Positions 28,679 to 38,938 of a DNA stretch of 64,000 bases are shown in pieces. Positions within the stretch are counted from its first letter, which is position 1. Each line of letters begins with the position of its first letter. The notes beneath the pieces were generated by a model. It had not been told where the DNA came from. It did not search any database and was given only the letters and a program-made list of their open reading frames with translations. This stretch comes from an uncultured Alphaproteobacteria bacterium. GTDB taxonomy: Bacteria; Pseudomonadota; Alphaproteobacteria; Bin95. The stretch spans positions 114,009-178,008 of the forward strand of contig CALAHN010000088.1 in assembly GCA_937891825.1 (NCBI GenBank), given 5' to 3'. Both the position numbers and the translations under genes were made by a program.

Positions 28679-29801
28679 ATGCGTGCGGATGCTCAAGCAC
28701 TGGTCGATCAGATCATGGAAGCCGTCACCTTGCTCCGGAGGCATCTTTGACTGGGATAACGCTCTCCTCCGCCTCGAAGAACTGAACGCCGAGGCCGAAA
28801 ACCCCGATCTCTGGAACGATCCCGAGCAAGCTCAGGCGATCATGCGGGAGCGCACGCAACTGGCCGACGCCATCGCGGCCTGCCGTGCGCTGGAAAGCGG
28901 CGCGGCCGATAATGCCGAACTGATCGAACTGGCAGAGGCCGAGGACGATCAGGATCTGGTCGCAGAAGGCCTCGCCGCATTGCAGGCGCTTGGCAAGCAA
29001 AGTGCGCGGGCGCGGCTTCAGAGCCTCCTCTCCGGCGAAGCCGACAGCAATGATTGCTATCTCGAAGTTCATGCCGGCGCCGGCGGCACCGAGGCCCAGG
29101 ATTGGGCAGAGATGCTGCTCCGCATGTACGCGCGCTGGGCGGAAAAGGAAGGCTACAAGCTGGAGTATATGGAGGAGAGCCCCGGCGAAGAAGCCGGGAT
29201 CAAATCGGCGACGATCAAGATCGCCGGGCCGAACGCCTATGGGTGGCTGAAAACCGAGTCTGGGGTGCATCGCCTCGTCCGGATTTCGCCCTATGACAGC
29301 CAGGCGCGCCGGCACACCAGTTTCGCTTCGGCCTGGGTGTTTCCCGTTGTCGACGACACGATCGATGTGGTGATCGAGGACAAGGACCTCAGGATCGACA
29401 CGTATCGAGCGTCGGGCGCCGGCGGGCAGCACGTCAACCGGACCGATTCGGCAGTGCGGATCACCCATATCCCGACCAACATTGTCGTGCAGTGTCAGAA
29501 CGACCGGTCCCAGCACCGCAACCGCGCGACGGCGATGGATATGCTCCGCGCCCGGCTCTATGAGCATGAACTGCGCATCCGCGAAGAAGCAGCCGCTGTC
29601 GAGAATGCCCAGAAATCGGACATAGGCTGGGGCCATCAGATCCGGTCCTATGTCTTACAACCCTATCAGATGGTGAAAGACCTGCGCACCGGTGTTGAGA
29701 GCGGCAATCCGGACGCGGTCCTGGGCGGTGAGATCGGCCCTTTCCTCGCTGCGTCCCTGGCGGCCAGGGCCGGCATGGACCGGACAGCGGAAGGGCCATG
29801 A
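28679..29801 (+). CDS. prfB: Peptide chain release factor 2, expressed by programmed +1 ribosomal frameshift at CTT TGA C (28745-28751)
   Basis: Zero frame from ATG 28679: [23 protein letters not shown] then TGA (28748-28750). +1 frame continues [24 protein letters not shown]...[44 protein letters not shown]. Internal SD-like CGGAGG three nt before CTT. Confidence 0.95.
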
Positions 29802-29823
29802 AAGCAAAAACTTCCATGGCCCT
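29792..29823 (+). terminator. Stem-loop overlapping and following the prfB stop codon
   Basis: AGGGCCATG ... CATGGCCCT, 9 bp perfect stem with A-rich loop; no strong U-tract. Confidence 0.45.
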
Positions 29824-29942
29824 GGCGGGGGATTTGCTTGACGTCAGGGCGGCGGGTCCGGATGCTCGGATTGGGGGCTGAAACGCCCGGACCCGCCTGG
29901 CGCTGCATTCATTGGGGGAACGCAGCGCTTCTCGGAACCGCT

Positions 29943-30293
29943 CTAGTGGATCGTCTTGCGGAGCGGTTGATAGGAAATCGGCATTTCGGCCTCGGCGCGG
30001 ACTGGCGTGGCGCGGCGGTGATTGGAGGGGTTGGCCTCTGTCGGCTGGCGGAGCGCCTCGCCGATGCGTTCAGCGCGCTGCTGGACGATCATGGCGCCCA
30101 GCCGGCGTGTCTCGCTGGCGAAGAATGCGGCCGTTTTGGCCTGCGCGGCATCTAGCGCATCAAGCCGACGCCGGACAGCGCCCATCGCGAATGGCAGCGC
30201 TGCGCACGCGACGGCGGCGACGCCTGCCGACACGCCCAGCATTGCCAGGCTGAAGACGGGGTTCGCAATGAGGGCAAGGACGGATTCGGGCAT
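29943..30293 (-). CDS. Hypothetical membrane-anchored protein
   Basis: 116 aa; N-terminal hydrophobic segment FSLAMLGVSAGVAAVACAALPFAMGAV then a charged helical region; between prfB and bcp. Confidence 0.5.
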   Translation of the reverse strand: MPESVLALIANPVFSLAMLGVSAGVAAVACAALPFAMGAVRRRLDALDAAQAKTAAFFASETRRLGAMIVQQRAERIGEALRQPTEANPSNHRRATPVRAEAEMPISYQPLRKTIH

Positions 30294-30518
30294 GGCGTTG
30301 TTAACTCCCTGACTGGCTGCCGCGGCCGAAGTCGATCTCGGGACGCGACGGATATGCCAGGAATGTGCAAGGCAGGCGCCGAAACCGCCATCAAGGCGGC
30401 ATCCGCAGAATCCCTTGCATTTTATCTAATCTTTCCGCAATTTAATGAAATCCGAAGGCGAGCTGCGTCGCAATTTGCGATTCCGTTTGCGGATTGCGTC
30501 GGCCGCGCCGCGCTCGGT

Positions 30519-30977
30519 CTAATCCGCCAGGGCCTTCCGCACGGCTTCCACATGGCCCGGGACCTTTACCTTCCGCCAGATTGCCTGCAACGTCCCGTCG
30601 GGGCCGATCAGGAATGTCGAACGCTCCACGCCCATGTATTTTCGGCCATACATGCTCTTTTCGACCCAGACGCCATAGGCCTCTAACGTCGTCTTTTCCT
30701 CGTCGGATGCGAGCTTAAACGGCAGGCCATGCTTGGCCTTGAATGCGTCGTGCTTCTTGGGGTTGTCGGGCGATACGCCGATGACGATGGCGTTCACGGC
30801 ATTGAAATCCGGGGCCGCGTCGCGGAAGTCGCACGCTTCCTTGGTGCAGCCGGACGTATCGTCCTTCGGATAGAAGTAGAGCACGACTGAGCGGCCGGCG
30901 AGTTCTGACCGGGTGACAGAGCCGCCGTTGTCGGTCGGCAGGGTAAAATCCGGTGCGGCGTCGCCAATGGAAAGCAT
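30519..30977 (-). CDS. bcp: Thioredoxin-dependent thiol peroxidase (BCP-type peroxiredoxin)
   Basis: MLSIGDAAPDFTLPTDNGGSVTRSELAGRSVVLYFYPKDDTSGCTKEACDFRD, canonical Prx motif. Confidence 0.93.
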   Translation of the reverse strand: MLSIGDAAPDFTLPTDNGGSVTRSELAGRSVVLYFYPKDDTSGCTKEACDFRDAAPDFNAVNAIVIGVSPDNPKKHDAFKAKHGLPFKLASDEEKTTLEAYGVWVEKSMYGRKYMGVERSTFLIGPDGTLQAIWRKVKVPGHVEAVRKALAD

Positions 30978-31004
30978 GGGTCATATCTCCTCGTTCGACT
31001 GTGA

Positions 31005-33929
31005 TCAGGTCTGGTCCGACGACGCAGCTTTGTCGAAAATGTCAGCGAACGCGGCGCTGACGGCATTCGCCAAGGCTTCCCGGCGGACTGTCGCCGCCGT
31101 GTAATCTGGCGCGGATAGCGCTGTCGCCAAGGTGGTCTGTGTGCTTGGGTGCTCAAGCTCGGCGCCGGCGGCGATATCGTGGCCGATCAGCCGGAGCATC
31201 CACTGGGCGGCAAGCCAGAATTCGGCGGCCTCGGCGATCGCCTGCCCCAATGCCGGCGTCGCTACGCCAGCCGCGACCAGCGCCCGCATCTGCGCCCCGG
31301 GTTGGCGCGCTTCGGCCACGCCGACAGAGTCGCCATGGGCCAGGGCCAGCGCCTGGGCGACGAATTCCGTATCCACCATCCCGCCAGGTCGGCGACGCAC
31401 ATCCCACGGTCCGCCGCCAGCGCCCTTCGCCGAAGCCAGCCGTTGGCGCATTGCTTTCGCATCGGCAAACAGGTCTGGACGCCCGGCGGCGGCAGCCAAA
31501 GCGTCCCGGCGAAGCTGCTCAATCCGCGCGCACAGGTCAGCGTCGCCGGCAGCAGCTCGGGCGCGGGTCAACGCCATTAATTCCCATGTCCACGCGGCGC
31601 TAATCAGGTAAAGCGCAAGCGCGTCGATATGGGTCGCGATCGGCCCGTCGACGCCGCTTGGCCGGAGGCGTTGGTCGACCTCGAACAGCCGCCCCTCCCC
31701 TGTGGCCGTGGTCAAGGCTGTTACAAGGCGTTGCGTAAGCCGCATGTAGTAGACAGCCGCCTGTAGCGGTTTCTCGCCATCGGAGACAGCGCCTTCGGGC
31801 GCATCGTAGACCGCGACCAGGTCGAGATCGGACCCGATCGTCACCTCCCCGCTACCCCACTTCCCGTATGCGAGCACGGCGAATGCGCCGCCCGGGATCG
31901 CGCCATGCGCCTCCTCAAAGGATGCGCGAACGCTATTCAGCATGACGTTGGCGACGCAATCGGCGGCGAAGGTAATGGTCTGGGCGGCTTGGGCGACCGC
32001 AAGGCGGCCTTCCATCGTCTGGACGCCAAGGCTGAGGCGAAGATCGTTCAGCCAGCGCCGGGCCGAATCGAGCGCGTCCTGCATATCAGCCGCATCCGAG
32101 AGCGCCTGGGCCAGCTCCCGCATCAAGGTCGGCTTGTCGCCGGGCGGCTGCATGAAATCGTCGGTCAGCGCAGCGTCGAGCACGTGCGGTCGGCGGCCGA
32201 TCAGGTCCGCCAGATAGGCCGACCGACCCAGAACGCGCGCGACAAAATCCAGCAATCCGAGATTGGCTTGAAACAGGGCAAAGATCTGAACGCCCGCAGG
32301 CAGGCCCTCGACAAAGGTCTGGAACGCCCGGAAAGCCCGATCCGGGTCCGGCGTCGCGCCGAACCGCTTCAGGATATCGGGCGTCAACTCGGTCAATAGT
32401 TCCCGTCCCCGTTGGGTCCGGGTGGCGCGGATGTGGCCATGATGCCAACTGCGGATTGTCGCCGTGATATATTCCGGCGCGGCAAAGCCCATGGCGCTGA
32501 TGGTCGCCAGGGTGTCGGGATGTTCATCGGCGCCTGTGAATGACAACGCCCCGCCGCCGCCCAGTGTAGGTTCGTCGGAGAACAGTTCGGCGAAATGGCG
32601 TTCGACCCGCGTCAGGGCGGCGCTGACATCCTCCTCGAACGCCTCAAGGCTGGAGAAGCCCGCGAACCGGACGAAGCCCTCGGCGTCCGCCCGCTTCGGC
32701 GTCGTGTGGGTCTGCCGGTCGTCGACCATCTGCAAGCGATGCTCAAGATCGCGCAGTTTCAGATAGGCGGCCGACATTTCCTCGGCGACGGCGGGCGCGA
32801 CATGACCGGCCGCGCTCAGGGCCTGCAGGGCCTGCAGCGTCTGGCTGCTGCGCAAGGCGGAATTGCGTCCGCCCCAGATCAATTGTTGGGTCTGGGCGAA
32901 GAATTCGATCTCGCGGATGCCGCCGCGGCCGAGTTTGAGATTGTGGCTGAACGCCGAAATCGGCTCCCCGCCCTCGCGGCGGTCGATCTGGCGCTTGATC
33001 GACTGGATGTCGCGGATGGCGTTGAAATCCAGCGACCGCCGCCAGATGAACGGCCGGAGCTCCGCGAGGAACTCGTGGCCAGCGGCGATATCGCCAGCGA
33101 CCGGCCGCGCCTTGATCATCGCGGCCCGTTCCCAGTTCTGCCCCATGCTTTCATAGTAGGCCGTCCCAGCCGTGACCGTGATCGCCGGCGGCGTCGAAGC
33201 TGGATCGGGCCGCAGACGAAGGTCGGTGCGCGCGACATAGCCATCGGTCGTCCGCTCATCGAGCATCTGGACCAGCGCTCGGGTCAGGCGGGTCATCTCG
33301 TGCTGCATGCGATCCGGGCGGGCGAAGCCCATTTTTTCCGGATCGTAGAACAGCATCAGGTCAATATCGCTGGAGTAGTTCAGCTCATAAGCGCCGAGCT
33401 TGCCCATGCCGAGGACGATTATCCCACGGGTCGGATCGGCTGCGTCCTGATGGACGAACACGCCGCGAGCGGCGCCGTCCTGCATCAGCCAGACAAGCGC
33501 GCCGTCGACGGCCGCCGCTGCCGCAATGGATAGCGCCTGGGTCGCCTGCATCGTCGGCCAGACGCCGGCGAGATCGGCCAAGCCTACAGTCAAGGCCGCC
33601 CGGATTCGGGCTTCGCGCAAGGTCTTCATCGCCGCTCGCAGGGACGGCGCCGACGGGACCGATTGGAACATGGTCATGACGGCCTCGAAGGCGGCGTCCG
33701 GCCCATCGGTCAGAGTGGCGGCAAGGGTGTCCGGCGCCGTGCGCATCGCGGCCCCCAGGAACGGGCTGCCGCACAACACGCCTTCCAGAAAGGCCATGCC
33801 CCTGGGATCGGCCAGAAACGGCAGCAGCGCAGGCCCCGCCGGGCCGTCGGCGAGCGCCTGAACATCGTCGGCGACGCGACGTCCGTCCGGGGTCGATGGG
33901 CCTTTAGCCATGCAATCGAGAAATGCCAT
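31005..33929 (-). CDS. glnE: Bifunctional glutamine-synthetase adenylyltransferase/deadenylylase
   Basis: 974 aa with two nucleotidyltransferase repeats (GIIVLGMGKLGAYELNYSSDIDLMLFYD; FAVLAYGKWGSGEVTIGSDLDLVAVYD) and KLGRGGIREIEFFAQTQQLIWGGR. Confidence 0.93.
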   Translation of the reverse strand: MAFLDCMAKGPSTPDGRRVADDVQALADGPAGPALLPFLADPRGMAFLEGVLCGSPFLGAAMRTAPDTLAATLTDGPDAAFEAVMTMFQSVPSAPSLRAAMKTLREARIRAALTVGLADLAGVWPTMQATQALSIAAAAAVDGALVWLMQDGAARGVFVHQDAADPTRGIIVLGMGKLGAYELNYSSDIDLMLFYDPEKMGFARPDRMQHEMTRLTRALVQMLDERTTDGYVARTDLRLRPDPASTPPAITVTAGTAYYESMGQNWERAAMIKARPVAGDIAAGHEFLAELRPFIWRRSLDFNAIRDIQSIKRQIDRREGGEPISAFSHNLKLGRGGIREIEFFAQTQQLIWGGRNSALRSSQTLQALQALSAAGHVAPAVAEEMSAAYLKLRDLEHRLQMVDDRQTHTTPKRADAEGFVRFAGFSSLEAFEEDVSAALTRVERHFAELFSDEPTLGGGGALSFTGADEHPDTLATISAMGFAAPEYITATIRSWHHGHIRATRTQRGRELLTELTPDILKRFGATPDPDRAFRAFQTFVEGLPAGVQIFALFQANLGLLDFVARVLGRSAYLADLIGRRPHVLDAALTDDFMQPPGDKPTLMRELAQALSDAADMQDALDSARRWLNDLRLSLGVQTMEGRLAVAQAAQTITFAADCVANVMLNSVRASFEEAHGAIPGGAFAVLAYGKWGSGEVTIGSDLDLVAVYDAPEGAVSDGEKPLQAAVYYMRLTQRLVTALTTATGEGRLFEVDQRLRPSGVDGPIATHIDALALYLISAAWTWELMALTRARAAAGDADLCARIEQLRRDALAAAAGRPDLFADAKAMRQRLASAKGAGGGPWDVRRRPGGMVDTEFVAQALALAHGDSVGVAEARQPGAQMRALVAAGVATPALGQAIAEAAEFWLAAQWMLRLIGHDIAAGAELEHPSTQTTLATALSAPDYTAATVRREALANAVSAAFADIFDKAASSDQT

Positions 33930-33995
33930 GCAGCTACCATAGCTTGGCCGCCGCTACCGCCAAAGTGATATCAAAATGCGGCTCGCTGCTTTACC

Positions 33996-36900
33996 TTGCC
34001 GGCCGAACAGACCGATGCGAGACCGGATAATCAGCACGTGGCCGCCAGACCCCTAGCTTGGTTCCTTCGAGGCGCCCTCGCGGCCGTGGCAATCCTTGCG
34101 ATCGCCTTCGTCGCGCTCGCCGCAAGGCTGGCGCAAGGACCGCTCGACCTTGGCTATTTCAAACCGCAACTGGAATCGGCGCTCACGGAATCACTGGGCG
34201 GCGGCATCTCCGTCCGCCGCTTCGCGCTGCGGGCTGCCGATGGCGAAATCGCGTTATCCGCCTTCGGCGTCGTCCTTGCCGGCGATGACCGGAAAACGAT
34301 CGGCCATGCGGAGGAAATCAAGCTCAGCTTGCAGCCGAACGCCTTATTGAGGGGCAAGCTGCGCCCGCAACGTCTGACCGTCGTCGGGGCAGAGCTTGTC
34401 GCAGAGCGCGGGCCCGACGGTCAACTGAAACTCCTGGCGACAGCGACCGACGATCGCAACGGCGGCGACCTGCCGCCGATGGATATTCTGGAGATCGTAG
34501 AACGCTGGATCGCAGGCGATGTCGATACAAAGCGACTGCCCGATATCCGCCTGGAGACCGTGACAGTGACGGCGCGGGTCGCCGGCACGGGCGAAGTTCT
34601 GTGGCGCGGTCAAGCCGCGGCTGAACTCACGCTCTCCGGCGAGGAGATCAATATCTGGGCCGCGATCGGGCTGGACCGCGCGCGCCCGGAGCCCCCGCTG
34701 CGGATCGCCGTGGCGCTCGTCCGAGACCGCGGCGGCGACGTGACGGCGAATTTTACCAACGCCAAGTTGTCGGGGATCGCCGAAGCTATCGGACTGCTCG
34801 GCCTCAAACTGCCGCCGCTCTCCGGACGGATTGACGGCGATCTGGCTTTCACGTTCGACGCCAAACTCAAACCTGGGGCTTTGAAGGCCAATCTGAGCGG
34901 CGCCGGTCTCCGCGGCGACTTCGACGGCATGGAGCGGATTGCGATCGAGCGCGCCGATGTGGAACTCCGCGCCGACATTCCGGCCCGCACGTTGATAATA
35001 TCGGGATTCCGAATTGGCGGCGACCGGCCGATCCTGATCGGCGCGGGCGCCGTCCGACCGGAGGCCGCCGGCCCTGAGGGGGGAGATGTCTATCAGGCGT
35101 CCGGCCGACTGGATCATGTCGACGGCGCTGCGCTGGCCCGCCTGCTCGGCCTGGACGACGCCTTGAAGGGGGTGTCGATCTCTGCAGCGGCCGATTTCGA
35201 CGTGACGGTGCGCGACGGCGCATTCGTGAGCGCAGAGACGCGGATCAGCGGCAGCGGCGCATTCCGCCATCCGGATTTCTATGCCGAGCCGCTCGCCTTG
35301 AGCGCGGCAAGCGGTTTCGCGGCCTATGATGCGGCGACCCGCACGTTTTCGCTGTCGGGGCTGACCGGACGGCTCGACGGCGTCGCGGTCGCGGGCGAAG
35401 GTCGCTTCGGGTTGACGGCGGCCGGGGCGATCGAAACCGCGTCGGCATTTCTGAAGACCGGGGCGTTCGACATCGCGAAGCTTGTCCGGCTGTGGCCGAA
35501 ATCGCTGGCGCCGGGGGGCCGCGTCTGGATCGCTGAGAACATCACCGCCGGGACCCTAACGGAAGCCGACTTCGAATTTCAGCAGACGGCCGGCGCGCCG
35601 ATGAAGGTATCCGGCTCGTTTGCCGGCAAGGATCTGGCGATCCGCTATTGGCCGCCCTTGCCGCCAGTCACCGGCGTCAGCGGTCGGGGACGGTTCTTTG
35701 ACGATGTCATCGAGATCAAAGTCGATCGTGGCGTCATCGGCGCGATGAAGACGAATCAAGCGACGGTCAGGATCTATGACCTGGGCGCCAAACGCGAGAT
35801 GATCGCGGTCGACAGTGCGGTCCAGGGTCCCGCCGACGCGCTGCTGACGATCCTCAATCGCCCGCCGCTCCGTTACGCCGAATGGCTCGGCATCGATCCG
35901 ACGAAGGCCCGCGGCGCGGTCGACGGCCGCATCAAGCTGAAGTTTCCCCTGATCGACGCATTGCAGATGGCGGATATCGATCTGGTGGCGACAGGCGCGA
36001 TCGCCAAGGCGTTCGTCCCGAAGGCCGTAAACGGCTGGGATCTCGCCGCCAAGCGCCTCGCGATCAAGGTGACCCCGCAGCAACTGGACGTCGGCGGCGT
36101 CGGGACGCTGCTGGATCAACCAGTGAGCTTCGATGGCGTGATCGCATTCGGCCCCGGCGACGAGCGCGCGCGCTTTACCGGCGACTGGCGCTTGACCCGC
36201 GCTGTCCGTCAGGCGCTTGGCATTGGCGGACGGGCAATCAGCCGAAGACTGACAGGCGCTACCCCGGCGACCTTCGATATCGTCGTGCGCCCGCGGGAGC
36301 GCTACGAGATCGCCGTCGTAGCTGACCTCACGGACGCCACCTTGCTGGCGCAGGAAATCGGGTGGATCAAGCCAAAGGGCCGGCCGGCGAGCGTCAAGTC
36401 CAAGATCATTCTGGAGAACGGCGCGCCGGTGCGCATCGACGGCATCGCGCTCCGCGCAGCCGATTTGGAAATGGATGCCGACATCCAGTTTGCCGATGGC
36501 GAAATCCGACGGGTCGGCGTCCGGCGCCTGCTTGGGGCGGGCCATGATCTCCGCGCCGAAATCCTACTTGGGGATAGTGAGGAAAGCGTTCGAATATCCG
36601 GCAAGCGCATGGACCTCAGGCCGCTCTTCAAACTGGATGCGCCGCCGAAGGACGCCGTTGCAGGCCGGAACGGCCTGCCCGCGCCGGCGATGCGCCGCGT
36701 CCTCACGATATCGACCGATGCGGCGCGCCTCACCAAACATCTGGAGCTGGCGAACCTCAAGGCTTCCGCGACCGTGATGGACGATTGGCCGGTCGCGCTG
36801 GCGGGCGCCGCCCAGTATCCTGGCGGCGCGCTGGCCGTCGGCACAAATCCCGCGGACGACAACCAGATCGTCCTGACTGCGAGCGACTTCGGCAAGCTGC

Positions 36901-37472
36901 TGGCGGCGGCCAATGTGACGGCTGGCGTCGCCGACGGGCCGATGCGGCTGACGATCGACCGGGCGCGCGATGACAGTCTCAGCCTGGACCTGCGCGTCCG
37001 GGACTTTACGGTTTCAAAAACCGCATTGAGCCGGTTTGCCGGCGGAAAGTCGGGCGGTCTCGTCGATTCGCTTTCCCGGACCGATCACATCGCCTTCGAT
37101 CGCATTGGGGCGATCGGGCGTTATGCCGGCGGCCAACTGACCTTGAGCGACGGCCGCTTATCGGGCGACGCGCTTGGCGTCAGCGCGCGCGGCATCATCG
37201 ATTTTCGCCAGGAGTTTCTCGACATTTCCGGCGCGATCACGCCTGCCTATGGCTTTTCCCGCATCCTCGCCGCCATTCCGGTGCTGGGCGCGTTGCTGAC
37301 CGGAGCGAAACGCGAGGGACTGTTCGCCGCCAATTACAAGGCCTTCGGCGCTCTGGACGATCCGGAGTTTGAGGTAAACGCGCTTTCCGCCCTTGCGCCC
37401 GGCATTCTGCGGGACGCTTTCTCAGGCCCGCGCGCGCCGGCCGCGCCATCGCAGACGAACAACGACCCTTGA
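33996..37472 (+). CDS. AsmA-like / DUF3971-family envelope protein (YhdP-like)
   Basis: 1158 aa; N-terminal TM, long beta-rich body, C-terminal GIIDFRQEFLDISGAITPAYGFSRILAAIPVLGALLTGAKREGLFAANYKAFGALDDPEFEVNALSALAPGILR. Confidence 0.8.
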   Translation: MPAEQTDARPDNQHVAARPLAWFLRGALAAVAILAIAFVALAARLAQGPLDLGYFKPQLESALTESLGGGISVRRFALRAADGEIALSAFGVVLAGDDRKTIGHAEEIKLSLQPNALLRGKLRPQRLTVVGAELVAERGPDGQLKLLATATDDRNGGDLPPMDILEIVERWIAGDVDTKRLPDIRLETVTVTARVAGTGEVLWRGQAAAELTLSGEEINIWAAIGLDRARPEPPLRIAVALVRDRGGDVTANFTNAKLSGIAEAIGLLGLKLPPLSGRIDGDLAFTFDAKLKPGALKANLSGAGLRGDFDGMERIAIERADVELRADIPARTLIISGFRIGGDRPILIGAGAVRPEAAGPEGGDVYQASGRLDHVDGAALARLLGLDDALKGVSISAAADFDVTVRDGAFVSAETRISGSGAFRHPDFYAEPLALSAASGFAAYDAATRTFSLSGLTGRLDGVAVAGEGRFGLTAAGAIETASAFLKTGAFDIAKLVRLWPKSLAPGGRVWIAENITAGTLTEADFEFQQTAGAPMKVSGSFAGKDLAIRYWPPLPPVTGVSGRGRFFDDVIEIKVDRGVIGAMKTNQATVRIYDLGAKREMIAVDSAVQGPADALLTILNRPPLRYAEWLGIDPTKARGAVDGRIKLKFPLIDALQMADIDLVATGAIAKAFVPKAVNGWDLAAKRLAIKVTPQQLDVGGVGTLLDQPVSFDGVIAFGPGDERARFTGDWRLTRAVRQALGIGGRAISRRLTGATPATFDIVVRPRERYEIAVVADLTDATLLAQEIGWIKPKGRPASVKSKIILENGAPVRIDGIALRAADLEMDADIQFADGEIRRVGVRRLLGAGHDLRAEILLGDSEESVRISGKRMDLRPLFKLDAPPKDAVAGRNGLPAPAMRRVLTISTDAARLTKHLELANLKASATVMDDWPVALAGAAQYPGGALAVGTNPADDNQIVLTASDFGKLLAAANVTAGVADGPMRLTIDRARDDSLSLDLRVRDFTVSKTALSRFAGGKSGGLVDSLSRTDHIAFDRIGAIGRYAGGQLTLSDGRLSGDALGVSARGIIDFRQEFLDISGAITPAYGFSRILAAIPVLGALLTGAKREGLFAANYKAFGALDDPEFEVNALSALAPGILRDAFSGPRAPAAPSQTNNDP

Positions 37473-37553
37473 CCCGCCTCTGTGGGCGCGCCGTTTCCCC
37501 GCCGTCCGAGACACAGTAGACTGGAGCATCACATCCCTGAACTGGAGCGTCCG

Positions 37554-38930
37554 ATGCCTGACAGCGCATTATCCAATTCCCCTATCGTCGCCGCCTACCG
37601 GCAGAAGACGGCCGGTTCGGAAGCGCTGGCAAAGCGGGCGCTTGCATCCTTCCCAAGCGGCATCACCCACGATTCGCGGCATCTTGAACCTTATGGCGTC
37701 TATATCGACCGCGCCGACGGGGCACGGAAGTGGGATGTCGACGGCAATGAGTATGTCGACTATTTCGGCGGCCACGGCGCGCTCATCCTGGGCCATAACC
37801 ATCCGGACGTCGCGGCGGCCGTCCATGCAGCTTATGCCAAGGGCACGCATTTCGGCGCCAGCCACGCGCTTGAGGTGGAATGGGCCGAGCAAGTGCTGTC
37901 GATGGTGCCCTGCGCCGAGAAAATCCGCTTCACCTCCTCAGGCACCGAGGCGACGCTGATGGCGGTCCGGCTGGCGCGCGCCTATACGAAGCGCTCGAAG
38001 ATCCTCCGCTTCCGGACGCATTTCCATGGCTGGAACGATCACATGGCGCCTGGCCAGGCCAACCACTATGACGGAACCGCGACCGCAGGCGTGCTCGACG
38101 GCGTCGCAGCAGGCGTCGTCCTGGTCGATCCCAACGACCGCGACGGCGTCACGGCGGCGCTCGCGGCTGGGGACATCGCCGGCATCATTCTCGAGCCGAC
38201 AGGATCGTCGACCGGCATGGTCCCGACCGCGCCAGGCTTCCTCGCGTTCCTGCGCGAGGCGACCGAGGCTGCCGGGGCGCTTCTGATTTTCGATGAGGTC
38301 GTGACGGGCTTCCGGGTGGCGCCGGGCGGCGCCCAGGCGGCGCTTGGTGTCACGCCCGATCTTGCGACATATGCCAAGATCATCGCAGGCGGCCTGCCCG
38401 GCGGCGCGGTCGCGGGCAAAGCCGATATCTTCGACTTGCTGGACTTCGAGAAAGCCCGCGCCGGCGGCTTCGAGAAGATCGGCCATCAGGGCACCTACAA
38501 CGCCAATCCTGTCGCCGCCGCCGCCGGTCTGACAGCGCTCCGACTGATCGCCACGACTGCAGCCTGCGACCGCGCCAACGCCTTTGGCGACGCCATGCGG
38601 GCGCGCCTCAATCAGGCGATTCGCGAGGCCGGGTTGGCTTGGGCGGCTTACGGCGAGCATTCCGCCGTTCACGTCTTCACCAATCCCGCGGCGCGCGCCG
38701 GCATCGGGCCGGACAGCTTCGACCCGCTCGCCCTGCCCTTCATGGAGTTGAAGGGCAATGCTCCAGGGGTCGCGCAGAAGCTGCGCCTCGCGATGTTGCT
38801 GAATGGCGTCGATATGAACGGATGGCCGGGCGGCACAATTTCCGCCGCCCATGGGCCTCGGGAGCTCGATGAGACCGACGCCGCTTTCCGGAGCGCCATC
38901 GCCATGCTCAAGGCCGAAGGCGTCGTCTAA
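37554..38930 (+). CDS. PLP-dependent class III aminotransferase (glutamate-1-semialdehyde aminomutase-like)
   Basis: GHNHPDVAAAVHAAYAKGTHF, IRFTSSGTEATLMAVRLARAYTKRSKILRF, LLIFDEVVTGFRVAPGGAQAALGVTPDLATYAKIIAGGLPGGAVAGKADI. Confidence 0.87.
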   Translation: MPDSALSNSPIVAAYRQKTAGSEALAKRALASFPSGITHDSRHLEPYGVYIDRADGARKWDVDGNEYVDYFGGHGALILGHNHPDVAAAVHAAYAKGTHFGASHALEVEWAEQVLSMVPCAEKIRFTSSGTEATLMAVRLARAYTKRSKILRFRTHFHGWNDHMAPGQANHYDGTATAGVLDGVAAGVVLVDPNDRDGVTAALAAGDIAGIILEPTGSSTGMVPTAPGFLAFLREATEAAGALLIFDEVVTGFRVAPGGAQAALGVTPDLATYAKIIAGGLPGGAVAGKADIFDLLDFEKARAGGFEKIGHQGTYNANPVAAAAGLTALRLIATTAACDRANAFGDAMRARLNQAIREAGLAWAAYGEHSAVHVFTNPAARAGIGPDSFDPLALPFMELKGNAPGVAQKLRLAMLLNGVDMNGWPGGTISAAHGPRELDETDAAFRSAIAMLKAEGVV

Positions 38931-38938
38931 CAGCGCCC

